Assembly (NCBI GenBank): GCA_002427885.1
Contig: DIZI01000026.1
Location: forward strand, 1-16,408
Direction of reading: 5' to 3'
Origin: Paludibacter sp. UBA6032
GTDB taxonomy: Bacteria > Bacteroidota > Bacteroidia > Bacteroidales > Paludibacteraceae
Length of the DNA stretch: 16,408 nt
The position numbers were made by a program, and so were the translations under genes. A model generated the notes under the pieces. That model did no database searches. It was not told the DNA's origin and saw nothing but the letters and a program-made list of their open reading frames with translations. This document shows, one piece after another, positions 1 through 7,010 of the stretch (within the stretch, counting starts at the first letter, position 1; the number at the start of each line of letters is the position of its first letter).

Positions 1-102
1 TCGGAAAAAGAACAAAAGCAACTACTTTTCATCGGATTCCTATTGGAAAAGGAACAAAAGCAACTGCTTTTCATCGGAAAGGAGAAATTTTCAAAAAAAT
101 AG
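1..102 (+). CDS. Possible C-terminal tail of an upstream gene (partial, 5' end outside window)
   Basis: Frame 1 is open from the first base to a TAG at 100-102 and would encode about 33 residues containing two copies of a 14-residue unit with the core EKEQKQLLFIG. The two base differences between the DNA repeats (positions 9 and 51; the A/G in the CTA/CTG codon) both fall at third codon positions in this frame and are silent. In the frame of the following gene they would change amino acids. That is weak support for coding. All three forward frames are open here, so a non-coding tandem repeat is a real alternative. No function can be assigned. Confidence 0.25.
   Translation, partial: SEKEQKQLLFIGFLLEKEQKQLLFIGKEKFSKK
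4..78 (+). repeat. Two-copy tandem repeat, 42-bp period
   Basis: The unit starting GGAAAAAGAACAAAAGCAAC recurs 42 bp later with only two A/G differences over 33 bases. Inside each unit lies a near-palindrome; the second copy, AAAAGCA-AC-TGCTTTT, has a perfect 7-bp stem. The array may extend to the left of the window. Confidence 0.8.
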
Positions 103-146
103 CTGTCTCTAATTTATTATGTTTTACATTTAAAAATTTTATCAGT

Positions 147-761
147 ATGAAAAAAGACAAAATTGTGAATGATTTTATTAGATTTCCGGTTAGCGAAAAA
201 GTGGTATTTGCCCGGAATGTGGAAGGACAAATGCGGGGAAGTCGATTATTTCCAACTCCGGATGTACCTATGGATGATTTGAAGGCTGCAACCGATTTAC
301 TTGAAACGAGAAGCGTGGCTTCCCTCAGCGGAGGGAAGGAAGAAACGGCCTTATTGCATCAGGCCGAAACGGCATGGAATGATCTTATGCGTCTGGTAGC
401 CCTTTATGTGGAACGCATTGCCAACAAGGATGGTGCTGTTATGTTGTCGGCAGGTTTTAACCTGGTCAAACAACCTGCTCCGGCCCAACGTCCGGAATTT
501 AGCGTGGAATTGGGTAAAAAATCAGGTTCCGTGATCCTGAAACGCCAGGCTATAGAAGGAGCACAATCGTATATCTGGCAAATCAGTACGGTGGCTTTTC
601 CGGAAAAAGAGTCGGATTACACGGTGGCGGGAGTTACTGTAAGGGCAAGCCTTGAACTGGAGAATCTGATTCCGCTGACGAAGTATTGGTTCCGCGTGGC
701 AGCTGTAACGCGGGAAGGCACAGGTCCGTTTACGGCACCGGTTATGCAGGTGGTAATTTAA
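147..761 (+). CDS. Fibronectin type III domain protein, function unknown
   Basis: The 204-residue product has no signal peptide or membrane segment. Residues 1-105 are mostly helical, with FPTPD at 35-39 followed by a region rich in Ala, Glu and Leu (about 44-92). Residues 112-204 look like one fibronectin type III beta-sandwich: the stretch LENLIPLTKYWFRVAAVT near 171-188 matches the usual 'L-x-L-x-P-x-T-x-Y-x-x-R-V' signature of FN3 F-strands. Proteins of this length and plan (helical front, single FN3 at the back) recur in Bacteroidota, generally without known function. The frame is open upstream of the chosen ATG to the window start, but the stretch 100-146 is very AT-rich and the MKKDK start looks natural. 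The gene is followed by a clear intrinsic terminator, so it is probably the last gene of its transcript. Whether it acts in the cytoplasm or is exported another way cannot be told. Confidence 0.8.
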   Translation: MKKDKIVNDFIRFPVSEKVVFARNVEGQMRGSRLFPTPDVPMDDLKAATDLLETRSVASLSGGKEETALLHQAETAWNDLMRLVALYVERIANKDGAVMLSAGFNLVKQPAPAQRPEFSVELGKKSGSVILKRQAIEGAQSYIWQISTVAFPEKESDYTVAGVTVRASLELENLIPLTKYWFRVAAVTREGTGPFTAPVMQVVI

Positions 762-812
762 GACCCCCTAAATCCCCGATAGCTATCGGGGCCGGGACCC
801 CTAATGGGGGAC
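762..812. repeat. Composite palindromic block with CCCCGATAGCTATCGGGG
   Basis: A perfect 18-bp palindrome, CCCCGATAGCTATCGGGG, lies at 774-791. It is flanked by a direct repeat GACCCC(C)TAA at 762-771 and 796-804; the right copy continues into a CCCC-TAAT-GGGG hairpin (798-809). The palindrome is one of five in the window. The GACCCCTAA block recurs at 12880-12901. Confidence 0.85.
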
Positions 813-839
813 TTTAAAAAGGCGTAGAAAAGACTGAAT

Positions 840-881
840 CGCAAAGAGAAAATGAAAGGCATTTTTTCTTTGCGGTTTTTT
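840..881 (+). terminator. Intrinsic terminator of the FN3 gene
   Basis: A 15-bp stem with one mismatch (840-854 with 860-874, CGCAAAG at the base) closes a five-base loop and is followed by G plus six T. It lies 79 bp after the stop codon in the sense of the FN3 gene. The stem base CGCAAAG/CTTTGCG is shared with the larger stem-loop at 2871-2926. Confidence 0.75.
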
Positions 882-936
882 GCGGATAAGAAGGAATGGA
901 AACTAAACAGGGTCATATTGAAGTTCAATTTTTTAT

Positions 937-1175
937 AAGTCCGAAGGACTTTAATTTGATTAACCACGGGTATAACCCGTGGATAAGGATAAGACTCAAC
1001 AACGAACCCCGTAGGGGTTTAATATATAAATTATTGTTATTGAACCCCTACGGGGTTCATCCCTTGATTTCCCTGTTTCCACGGGTTGCACCCGTGGCTA
1101 TTTACATTCAATCCTTTCAGGATTCGATTTGTATTATCTCCCTATGAATCCAATTCCACCTCGTTTTCAACGAGG
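937..1175. repeat. Array of seven short hairpins with three-base loops (REP-like)
   Basis: Seven perfect stems of 6-8 bp, each with a three-base loop, follow one another: 937-951 (AAGTCC, loop GAA), 964-982 (CCACGGGT, loop ATA), 1005-1019 (AACCCC, loop GTA), 1043-1057 (AACCCC, loop TAC), 1079-1097 (CCACGGGT, loop TGC), 1110-1124 (AATCCT, loop TTC) and 1159-1175 (CCTCGTT, loop TTC). The second to fifth are arranged symmetrically, so the stretch 964-1097 is also a larger imperfect palindrome. No credible gene occupies 762-1305. The array lies between the FN3 terminator and the promoter of the beta-barrel gene. Confidence 0.8.
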
Positions 1176-1242
1176 AGAGGGTGATAAATATTTTATAAAA
1201 ATTTTCTATAGTAGGGTTAATAAAATTAATAAAAGTATTACA

Positions 1243-1273
1243 TTTGTTTCGTGTTTTATTTAGATAATTTTTG
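1243..1273 (+). promoter_or_regulatory. Candidate promoter of the beta-barrel/lipoprotein pair
   Basis: TTTG at 1243-1246 is followed after 18 bases by TAATTTTTG (1265-1273), close to the Bacteroidota -33 TTTG / -7 TAnnTTTG pattern but one base longer than consensus in the -7 box. It leaves a leader of about 25-30 bases before the ATG at 1306. Confidence 0.4.
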
Positions 1274-1305
1274 AGTGTAAACCTAAAGAAATAAATCCTT
1301 CCTTT

Positions 1306-2094
1306 ATGAAACAAAAGAAATTAGTCTTGCTTTTATTTGCCGGTATTGTCTTTGTAACTGTCCGATCACAGGAAGCACCTCATTTTTCGTGGGGAGTGGA
1401 ATGTGCCAGTAATTCTGTAAATGGTACGTTAAATGAAAAATGGGCCGTTCGTCAGGATGTTAGTTCATACAATGGTGACTACGGCTATAGCAACAGTGGT
1501 GTCCTCAATACCTCCATGTCCATGTATTCCATCGGTTTCAAACCTGAATATTCGTTTTACCATGACAGGTTAAGTGTGTTCTCCGGTTTACGTTTGACTC
1601 GCATTAACAGCTACATGGATAAATTGAGTTCAGGTTCAGGCGATTTTTTCTATTTGCGTTATAAAACAACTCCAACAAGCTCAGAGTATTGCAGGGTAAT
1701 GAGTGTCGACGAAAATAATGATTATTTGGGCATTCCTCTTGAACTGCGATATACAGCGTTTCGAATAAACAGGTTTTCTTTTTTCGTGAAAGTAGGAACC
1801 GAACTTAGTTTTAAGTTAGCATCCAAAACCGATATTGCATTTACCAGCGAATCGATGAATCCATACAAAGATGAAATTCTCAACAGTGTAGGAGTGAAAG
1901 TAAATACGATGTATTCAACTCTTTACGGTTCGATAGGTGTAAAATACAGTCCCAATAACCGTATCAATTTAAATTTGGATTTATTTCTGCCGTCGGCTTT
2001 CCTCACAACGAATAACTCCACGCTTATTATTCCTCAAAACTTTAGTGGGTTTCAGTTCTCGGTGCAAATACCAATAACAACTCAAAAGAAATAA
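1306..2094 (+). CDS. Outer-membrane beta-barrel protein, secreted
   Basis: The 262-residue product begins with a typical Sec signal peptide: KQKK followed by a hydrophobic core LVLLLFAGIVFVTV, with likely cleavage around residues 20-22 (VRS-QEA). The mature part alternates polar and hydrophobic residues with many Tyr, Phe, Ser and Asn, as in amphipathic beta-strands. Examples are YSIGFKPEYSFYHDRLSVFSGLRL near 75-98 and NRINLNLDLFLPSAF late in the protein. The last strand ends FQFSVQIPI, a plausible barrel closing strand. This resembles the PorT/OmpW-like small barrels common in Bacteroidota, which sit in the outer membrane. The ligand or partner is unknown. The next gene starts 31 bp downstream and encodes a lipoprotein, so the two are probably co-transcribed and may work together. 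The barrel call is firm in type but not in family. Confidence 0.75.
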   Translation: MKQKKLVLLLFAGIVFVTVRSQEAPHFSWGVECASNSVNGTLNEKWAVRQDVSSYNGDYGYSNSGVLNTSMSMYSIGFKPEYSFYHDRLSVFSGLRLTRINSYMDKLSSGSGDFFYLRYKTTPTSSEYCRVMSVDENNDYLGIPLELRYTAFRINRFSFFVKVGTELSFKLASKTDIAFTSESMNPYKDEILNSVGVKVNTMYSTLYGSIGVKYSPNNRINLNLDLFLPSAFLTTNNSTLIIPQNFSGFQFSVQIPITTQKK

Positions 2095-2125
2095 ATTCAA
2101 CAACAGAATACATAAACTCAACTAT

Positions 2126-2722
2126 ATGAAAATGAAAAAATATAGATTCATCATATTATCAGTACTGATACTTATCGTTAGTAGTTGTCAGTCGGATTAT
2201 TCGCTCGAGAAGTCGGTATTTATTGAGGATGTTACAAGTCCTGGTTTGCCAATTTACTCCGAATGGGGTTACAATACCTTTGGAGCATACATTGATCGGG
2301 AAAAATTTATTTCAGAAAGTTCTCAATTGCCTGCTAAAATCATTGTCAATGCAGATACATTGAATCTGACTTTGAAAGGTGTAATGGGCTATGGTTATCA
2401 AGTGTCGATGAAATTTAGTATCAAAGGATTTTCACCTGCCGATTATCCCGATTTGATTATGCTGAACGATACGACTATCAATCTAAAAGATAGTAAATGC
2501 ATCGTCTCCCTGAATATTGGCGGGGTATCCAATGTTTTGAAAATAATTGAAGGAACTATTCAATTCAAAAGGGTTCAGAACTTGTATGTGGATAAAGAAC
2601 TCAGCAAAGCTATTTTATCGGGCTATTTCAATTTTAAAACATTTATGCAGGGCGAACCCATTGCCATTTCCAACGGTCGGTTCGACTTAGGTATCGGATA
2701 CGATAATTTCTATAATTATTGA
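2126..2722 (+). CDS. Lipoprotein of unknown function
   Basis: The 198-residue product starts MKMKKYRFIILSVLILIVSSC: a charged start, a hydrophobic core and a lipobox (VSSC) with the acylated cysteine at residue 21, giving a lipid-anchored mature protein of about 178 residues. An in-frame Met at residue 3 is an equally good start. The mature part is predicted by eye to be beta-rich, with many Ile, Val, Asn and Asp and no recognised domain. A second Cys lies mid-protein (SKCIVSLNIGG). It ends in an aromatic, Asn-rich tail (DNFYNY). It follows the beta-barrel gene by 31 bp on the same strand and is likely in the same transcript, suggesting a barrel-plus-lipoprotein cell-envelope pair. I do not recognise the family. 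Confidence 0.75.
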   Translation: MKMKKYRFIILSVLILIVSSCQSDYSLEKSVFIEDVTSPGLPIYSEWGYNTFGAYIDREKFISESSQLPAKIIVNADTLNLTLKGVMGYGYQVSMKFSIKGFSPADYPDLIMLNDTTINLKDSKCIVSLNIGGVSNVLKIIEGTIQFKRVQNLYVDKELSKAILSGYFNFKTFMQGEPIAISNGRFDLGIGYDNFYNY

Positions 2723-2760
2723 TTCCCGTATTTACTTTCGCTGCCTTCTGCCCTCGTTTG

Positions 2761-2780
2761 CTCCCGATAACTATCGGGAG
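2761..2780. repeat. Palindrome copy CTCCCGATAACTATCGGGAG
   Basis: A 20-bp inverted repeat with a single mismatched central pair, belonging to the CCCGATAGCTATCGGG family. It lies 39 bp after the lipoprotein stop codon. The stretch 2723-2965 otherwise holds only this and the stem-loop at 2871-2926. Confidence 0.8.
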
Positions 2781-2870
2781 AGCGTTCTATTCATCTGATT
2801 TTTTTATTCAATTATACGACACTTATTGTTTCCAATTACTTAGTCCGACTAACCCTAAAGAAAATTCTTT

Positions 2871-2926
2871 ACCGCAAAGTGCGCAAAGGAGAATAAAAAA
2901 TATTCTTTCTCTGCGCACTTTGCGGT
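2871..2926. terminator. Large stem-loop between convergent genes
   Basis: A perfect 15-bp stem (ACCGCAAAGTGCGCA at 2871-2885 with its complement at 2912-2926) encloses an inner 6-bp stem (AGAATA/TATTCT) with a five-A loop. It sits between the ends of the plus-strand lipoprotein gene and the minus-strand 2966-3250 gene. It could stop transcription from both sides, although neither side has a clean T-run. Its base CCGCAAAG/CTTTGCGG is also seen in the terminator at 840-881, so it may instead be a dispersed repeat used as a terminator. Confidence 0.55.
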
Positions 2927-2965
2927 TAATGGAATTCCCCTTGTTTAAGCGGTAATGAGACCCGG

Positions 2966-3250
2966 TTATTTCCGTCTCAGCCTTTCAATATTGCTCTGCA
3001 TCTTTTTCAATACTTTATGAAACTCCGACATACTGGGTGGTTCTCCAAAAAACAGATCATCCAAGGTATTGTTGTTGTATTTGAGCATCTTTTTGATCAG
3101 TTTCTCGGATTGATTAATAAAATCCGTCTCATCATCACAATCGTGGGTCAAAAGCCCGAATTGCAGGGTCAAATTGTCGTCAAATTTTTCCGATTCAAGC
3201 AGAATAGCGTTGTAAGTTTCGTCTGTTAAATCGCTTGCTTCTATTGCCAT
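2966..3250 (-). CDS. Small acidic/basic helical protein, unknown function
   Basis: The 94-residue product is soluble, without signal peptide or membrane segment. The first 55 residues are acidic (DLTDETYNA, HDCDDETDF), and the C-terminal 40 are helical and basic, ending NIERLRRK. It has an ATG start, no overlapping better frame and a plausible promoter (3324-3354). It is isolated from its neighbours by palindromic spacers on both sides. The composition is consistent with a real small gene rather than a chance reading frame. The plus-strand frame over the same bases (3017-3229) is rich in hydrophobic and basic residues and looks like its shadow. No family is recognised. Confidence 0.6.
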   Translation of the reverse strand: MAIEASDLTDETYNAILLESEKFDDNLTLQFGLLTHDCDDETDFINQSEKLIKKMLKYNNNTLDDLFFGEPPSMSEFHKVLKKMQSNIERLRRK

Positions 3251-3323
3251 AAGTGTTTCTTTGTTTTTTATTTCGAAAATAATGAATCCGTTATTTTTTA
3301 AAACCTGTTTTTTTTGGGGGTTG

Positions 3324-3354
3324 CAAGATTAAATGTCAAAAATTAAAATACAAA
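3324..3354 (-). promoter_or_regulatory. Candidate promoter of the 2966-3250 gene
   Basis: On the minus strand TTTG (3351-3354) is followed after 19 bases by TAATCTTG (3324-3331), one base off TAnnTTTG. It would give a leader of about 65 bases. Confidence 0.4.
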
Positions 3355-3538
3355 TCTACACATTTTATGGAATAATTTATACAATCGGGCCAATATTTTT
3401 GAAGAATTTCAGTGATGAAGGGATTATTGGGTAGGTTTGCGAGTCAGAGTCATTGGGATACAGGTGATAAACGGGATTTTACAACACGCTCAAATGAAAG
3501 ACAGAGCGGAAAGAGAATCGGGATTACAGCCTGTTGTT

Positions 3539-3682
3539 CAACTCCTTCGGAGTTGTGATGGAGAGTTATTCGGTCATCCCCCGGTATCGCTATGCTCACC
3601 GGGGGTTATTTACATTTAGCCCCTATCGGGGCATAAAATAGTTTATCAGCGGACCCTATATTTATTTTGCCCCTATCGGGGC
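3539..3682. repeat. Second hairpin cluster (REP-like)
   Basis: Four hairpins: 3539-3555 (CAACTCC, loop TTC), 3578-3605 (CCCCCGGT stem, 12-base loop), and two copies of GCCCC-TATC-GGGGC at 3619-3632 and 3669-3682, spaced exactly 50 bp and each followed by ATAAA. The rest of the 3251-3738 spacer holds no gene I can support. Frames opening at 3437 and 3606 are built from these repeats. Confidence 0.75.
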
Positions 3683-3683
3683 A

Positions 3684-3713
3684 TAAAAAAGGATGCCTTT
3701 TGGGGACATCCTT
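3684..3713 (-). terminator. Intrinsic terminator of the ATP synthase operon
   Basis: Read on the minus strand, AAGGATG (3713-3707) pairs with CATCCTT (3695-3689) around a loop with a further CC/GG pair, and the stem runs into a T-tract (3690-3685). It lies 26 bp beyond the atpG stop, exactly where the operon should end. Confidence 0.8.
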
Positions 3714-3738
3714 CTGTATATTGAAAAAATAAACGTGT

Positions 3739-4599
3739 TTATTTAAACGATCCGCCCAGAATATCCAGCAATTCGTTGGTAATGGCTTGCTGGCGTGATT
3801 TGTTGTAAAGCAGGGAAAGATCCTGAAGAATATCATCCGCGTTATCGGTGGCAATTTGCATGGCCATGGTACGGGCGGCATGTTCCGAAGCATGGGAATC
3901 GAGCAAAGCGGTATAGATTTTCAACCGCAACACCTTTGGAATAAATTCTTCTATCAATGTCTCCCGATCAGGCTCCACAATATAGTCGTAAGTAAATACC
4001 CCTTTTACAGGAACCGGAAGTTGTATCGGCAAAAGTGTTTCGGTAGTCAGCACCTGACTGCTTTTACTGACAAAATGATGGTAAATCATGACTACTTTGT
4101 CGATATCCTTATTCTTAAATAATTGAAGCAGTTCATCCGCCAGACTTAATGCTTCGGTATAATTGGGTTTATCGGCCAGGGATTCGAAATTGCTTTCAAA
4201 ATCAAAACCTGATTTTCGGGCTGCTTTCGCGATTTTCTTTCCAACAGGGAAAACCAGTATATGTTCCCGTCCCAATGCCTGATAGGATTCAATCGTATCG
4301 GCTAATTGTTTAGCTACATTGGAATTATAACCCCCGCATAAACTTGAATTGGACGAAAAAACCACGATGGCCACACGTTTTACATCACGTTCTTCTGCGT
4401 AAACGGAAGTATTATCCTCCCCGCCACCCAGGAAATGGTTAAGCATGTTGTTCAGCCGTTGTTCATAGGGTAAAAAACTTTCTATTGTCTTTTGAGCCTT
4501 ACGCAGTTTGGCGGAAGATACCATCTTCATAGCCGATGTGATCTTCTGCGTCGACTTTACCGACTGAATACGTGATTTTATTTCCTTTAATGAAGCCAT
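3739..4599 (-). CDS. atpG: F1Fo ATP synthase gamma subunit
   Basis: Central rotor shaft of the F1 sector, turned by the c-ring to drive ATP synthesis in the alpha3beta3 head. The 286-residue length is normal for the family. The N-terminal helix MASLKEIKSRIQSVKSTQKI and the following SAMKMVSSAKLRKA (residues about 22-35) are the classical gamma signature. SSLCGGYNSN is the Rossmann-like domain motif. The C-terminal helix ending QQAITNELLDILGGSFK is the second half of the coiled-coil shaft. It is the last gene of the operon, 164 bp after atpA and just before an intrinsic terminator. The frame covering 3606-3893 on the same strand and the plus-strand frame at 3856-4122 are shadows of it. Confidence 0.97.
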   Translation of the reverse strand: MASLKEIKSRIQSVKSTQKITSAMKMVSSAKLRKAQKTIESFLPYEQRLNNMLNHFLGGGEDNTSVYAEERDVKRVAIVVFSSNSSLCGGYNSNVAKQLADTIESYQALGREHILVFPVGKKIAKAARKSGFDFESNFESLADKPNYTEALSLADELLQLFKNKDIDKVVMIYHHFVSKSSQVLTTETLLPIQLPVPVKGVFTYDYIVEPDRETLIEEFIPKVLRLKIYTALLDSHASEHAARTMAMQIATDNADDILQDLSLLYNKSRQQAITNELLDILGGSFK

Positions 4600-4763
4600 A
4601 AATTCAATTTACAATTTATCGATTTACAATTTACAATTTATTCCCTGTTCTATCAGGATTACAATTGAAAAATATAATTTGTAAAAAATACTATATACTA
4701 ACTGCTGCTGAAAACTGTCTAAAGTTTACTATTAACTATAAACAATGAACTATAAACTACTAA
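4600..4763. repeat. atpA-atpG spacer with AT-rich word repeats and a relic palindrome
   Basis: The 164-bp spacer is built of repeated short words: TTTACAATT (several copies at 4605-4640) and variants of AACTATAAAC near 4726-4757. At 4642-4666, TCCCTGTTCTATCAGGATTACAATT aligns (one gap, few changes) with the intact palindrome and its right flank at 7535-7560, so it is probably a decayed copy of that element. No gene is seen. Confidence 0.6.
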
Positions 4764-6353
4764 CTATTTTACCGAAACGCGTTTGGCAACTTCGGCAGCC
4801 ACATTCTCGATAATGGCAATGACATCGTCGTTAATAACGCCTTTCTTAAGTACATCCAACACATCAACCTGATGCGAGAGTTCCAGTACCATTAAAAATT
4901 CTTTTTCAAAGTCCTGTACTTTCGTAATAGGCACTTTGGACAATAAACCATTTGTACCGCAATACAACACGGCAATTTGTTTTTCAACAGCCATTGGTTC
5001 GTGCAGCGCCTGTACCAACAGACGGGCATTTTTTTGTCCTTTATCGATAGTCATGGCCGTTACCGGATCCATATCGCCACCAAATTTGGTAAATGCTTCC
5101 AGTTCGCGGTACTGAGCCTGATCCATTTTCAGGGTACCGGCCACTTTCTTCATGGCTTTTATCTGGGCGTTTCCACCTACACGCGAAACCGAAATACCTA
5201 CATTGATAGCCGGACGGTTACCCTGATTGAACAAGTCGGTGTCAAGGAATATCTGACCATCGGTAATGGAAATAACATTCGTAGGAATATAAGCCGAAAC
5301 GTCACCGGCTTGTGTCTCGATAATCGGTAAAGCAGTCAGCGAACCGCCACCTTTAACCAATCCTTTCAGGCACTCTGGTAAATCGTTCATTTTCTCCGCC
5401 ACTTCCTGTTGAGTAATAACACGGGCAGCACGTTCAAGTAAACGTGAATGTAAATAGAAAATATCACCCGGATAGGCTTCACGTCCGGAAGGACGACGAA
5501 GAATCAGGGAAACCTCCCGATAAGCAACCGCTTGTTTGGATAAATCGTCGTAAACAACTAAGGCATGACGACCGGTATCCCGGAAATACTCACCGATAGC
5601 TGCACCGGCAAAAGGAGCAAAATATTGTAAAGCAGCAGGTTCGGCAGCATTGGCCGCAACCACTACGGTATATTCCATAGCGCCGGATTCTTGTAAAGTA
5701 TTCACGATAGAAGCTACCGTAGAACCTTTTTGTCCGATGGCCACATAAATACAATAGACAGGATCGCCTGCATCAAAATTGGATCGTTGGTTGATAATGG
5801 CATCAATGGCAATACTTGTTTTACCGGTCTGACGGTCCCCGATAATCAACTCACGTTGTCCGCGTCCGATGGGTATCATGGCATCCACCGATTTTAAACC
5901 GGTTTGCAAAGGTTGATTAACCGGTTGTCTGAAAATTACTCCGGGAGCTTTTCGTTCCAAAGGCATTTCAAGTGTTTTACCGCTTATCTTTCCTTTTCCA
6001 TCCAACGGTTCACCCAGCGGATTGATTACACGTCCGAGCATGGATTCACTTACTTCGATGGAAGCTACACGTTTGGTTCGTTTAACCGTATCGCCTTCTT
6101 TCACCAGGTTGCTTGGTCCGAGCAAAACCGCACCCACGTTATCCTCTTCGAGGTTCATCACGATGGCTTTAATTCCGTTTTCAAATACCAACAATTCATT
6201 GGCTTCTGCATTTCTCAAACCGTAGATACGAACTACACCATCACTCACCTGGAGAACGGTACCTACTTCATCAAACTGAACGCTGGTATCAATTCCTTCG
6301 AGTTGCATCCTAAGCATTTCGGAAACTTCGCTTACCTTTATATTATCAGACAT
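4764..6353 (-). CDS. atpA: F1Fo ATP synthase alpha subunit
   Basis: Non-catalytic nucleotide-binding subunit of the F1 hexamer. The 529-residue length is slightly above the usual 500-515. The N-terminal beta-barrel spans about 25-95. The P-loop GDRQTGKTS is at 172-180. The arginine that reaches into the neighbouring catalytic site lies in ISVSRVGG (Arg391). AYIPTNVISITDGQIFL (354-370) is the family signature region. A somewhat longer loop than in the E. coli protein occurs after LLERAARV (about 313-338). The start MSDNIKVSEVSEML gives the usual N-terminal helix that binds the delta subunit. Large plus-strand frames at 4977-5330 and 5904-6377 are antisense shadows. Confidence 0.98.
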   Translation of the reverse strand: MSDNIKVSEVSEMLRMQLEGIDTSVQFDEVGTVLQVSDGVVRIYGLRNAEANELLVFENGIKAIVMNLEEDNVGAVLLGPSNLVKEGDTVKRTKRVASIEVSESMLGRVINPLGEPLDGKGKISGKTLEMPLERKAPGVIFRQPVNQPLQTGLKSVDAMIPIGRGQRELIIGDRQTGKTSIAIDAIINQRSNFDAGDPVYCIYVAIGQKGSTVASIVNTLQESGAMEYTVVVAANAAEPAALQYFAPFAGAAIGEYFRDTGRHALVVYDDLSKQAVAYREVSLILRRPSGREAYPGDIFYLHSRLLERAARVITQQEVAEKMNDLPECLKGLVKGGGSLTALPIIETQAGDVSAYIPTNVISITDGQIFLDTDLFNQGNRPAINVGISVSRVGGNAQIKAMKKVAGTLKMDQAQYRELEAFTKFGGDMDPVTAMTIDKGQKNARLLVQALHEPMAVEKQIAVLYCGTNGLLSKVPITKVQDFEKEFLMVLELSHQVDVLDVLKKGVINDDVIAIIENVAAEVAKRVSVK

Positions 6354-6449
6354 CTTATATTAATTAATAATTTATAATTCATAATTCATAATTGACCGTA
6401 TGATATGCATTTTTAATTATGCATTTTACATTATGAATTATGAATTGAA
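6354..6449. repeat. atpH-atpA spacer with inverted AATTCATAATT words
   Basis: The 96-bp spacer contains AATTCATAATTCATAATT on one side (about 6374-6393) and TTATGAATTATGAATT on the other (about 6431-6447), able to pair as a long AT-only stem around a loop of about 40 bases. No gene is seen. Confidence 0.7.
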
Positions 6450-7004
6450 CTACATGCTTCTTTTATTTTGTTCTATATATTCACTTTTAATCCTTCTGAG
6501 TTGTCCGGAAAGACTTGCATCCCAACGTTCAAAATCAACTTCGAACATAAAACCTCCCAGGATGGTGGGATCAATTATTTTTTCAAGTTCAACCGTTCCA
6601 CCCGTTTTTTGTTCAATAAAAGCCATCAGCTTTTTTTCAATTTTCGTTTCAACAGCAGTTGCTGTTGTCAGTTTTCCGGAATGAATATTTTTTAGCTTCC
6701 TGTACAAATCCGAGTATTTCAACATAATATCCGGTAAATGTTCTTCACGGTTGTTTTCCAGAAGCATATCGATAAACCGTTCGAAATGCAGACTGGTTTG
6801 TCCGCCGGCAGCCATCAAAATAATCTTCTTTTTTTCAGCTTTGGCCAACACGGGATTATTAAGAACCATCCGCAGGTCATTGAATTGAAAGTAGCTTTTT
6901 GAAACTGCTTTTGCTTCCGTATAAACACGATCGATAGAACCATCCTTACCGGCATATTCCAATAAGGCAGTAGCATATCGCGCCGCTATAAGTCCATTAT
7001 TCAT
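6450..7004 (-). CDS. atpH: F1Fo ATP synthase delta subunit (OSCP)
   Basis: Peripheral-stalk protein that joins the b-subunit dimer to the top of the alpha3beta3 head. The 184-residue length is normal. The N-terminal helical domain begins NNGLIAARYATALLEYA, matching the family's opening 'x-x-x-x-A-x-R-Y-A-x-A-L-x-x-x-A'. The C-terminal domain holds TATAVETKIEKKLMAFIEQKTG and then the signature DPTILGGFMFEV (about residues 145-156) and ends DASLSGQLRRIK. It starts 6 bp after the atpF stop codon, implying coupled translation of the two stalk subunits. Confidence 0.95.
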   Translation of the reverse strand: MNNGLIAARYATALLEYAGKDGSIDRVYTEAKAVSKSYFQFNDLRMVLNNPVLAKAEKKKIILMAAGGQTSLHFERFIDMLLENNREEHLPDIMLKYSDLYRKLKNIHSGKLTTATAVETKIEKKLMAFIEQKTGGTVELEKIIDPTILGGFMFEVDFERWDASLSGQLRRIKSEYIEQNKRSM

Positions 7005-7010
7005 GGGGAT

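Noticed and set aside
758..1147. Reading frames on both strands (758-967 minus, 896-1147 plus) in the first spacer
   Set aside because: They consist of the hairpin repeats and terminator translated; low complexity, no start context, no protein-like pattern.
937..1175. CRISPR array
   Set aside because: The repeats are different short hairpins, not one direct repeat with unique spacers; no cas genes are nearby.
2719..2955. 78-codon plus-strand frame after the lipoprotein
   Set aside because: Overlaps the lipoprotein stop, runs through a palindrome and a 15-bp stem-loop, and has no plausible ribosome-binding context.
3437..3893. Frames at 3437-3619 plus and 3606-3893 minus
   Set aside because: The first is built of repeats; the second overlaps the atpG 3' end out of frame and includes the terminator.
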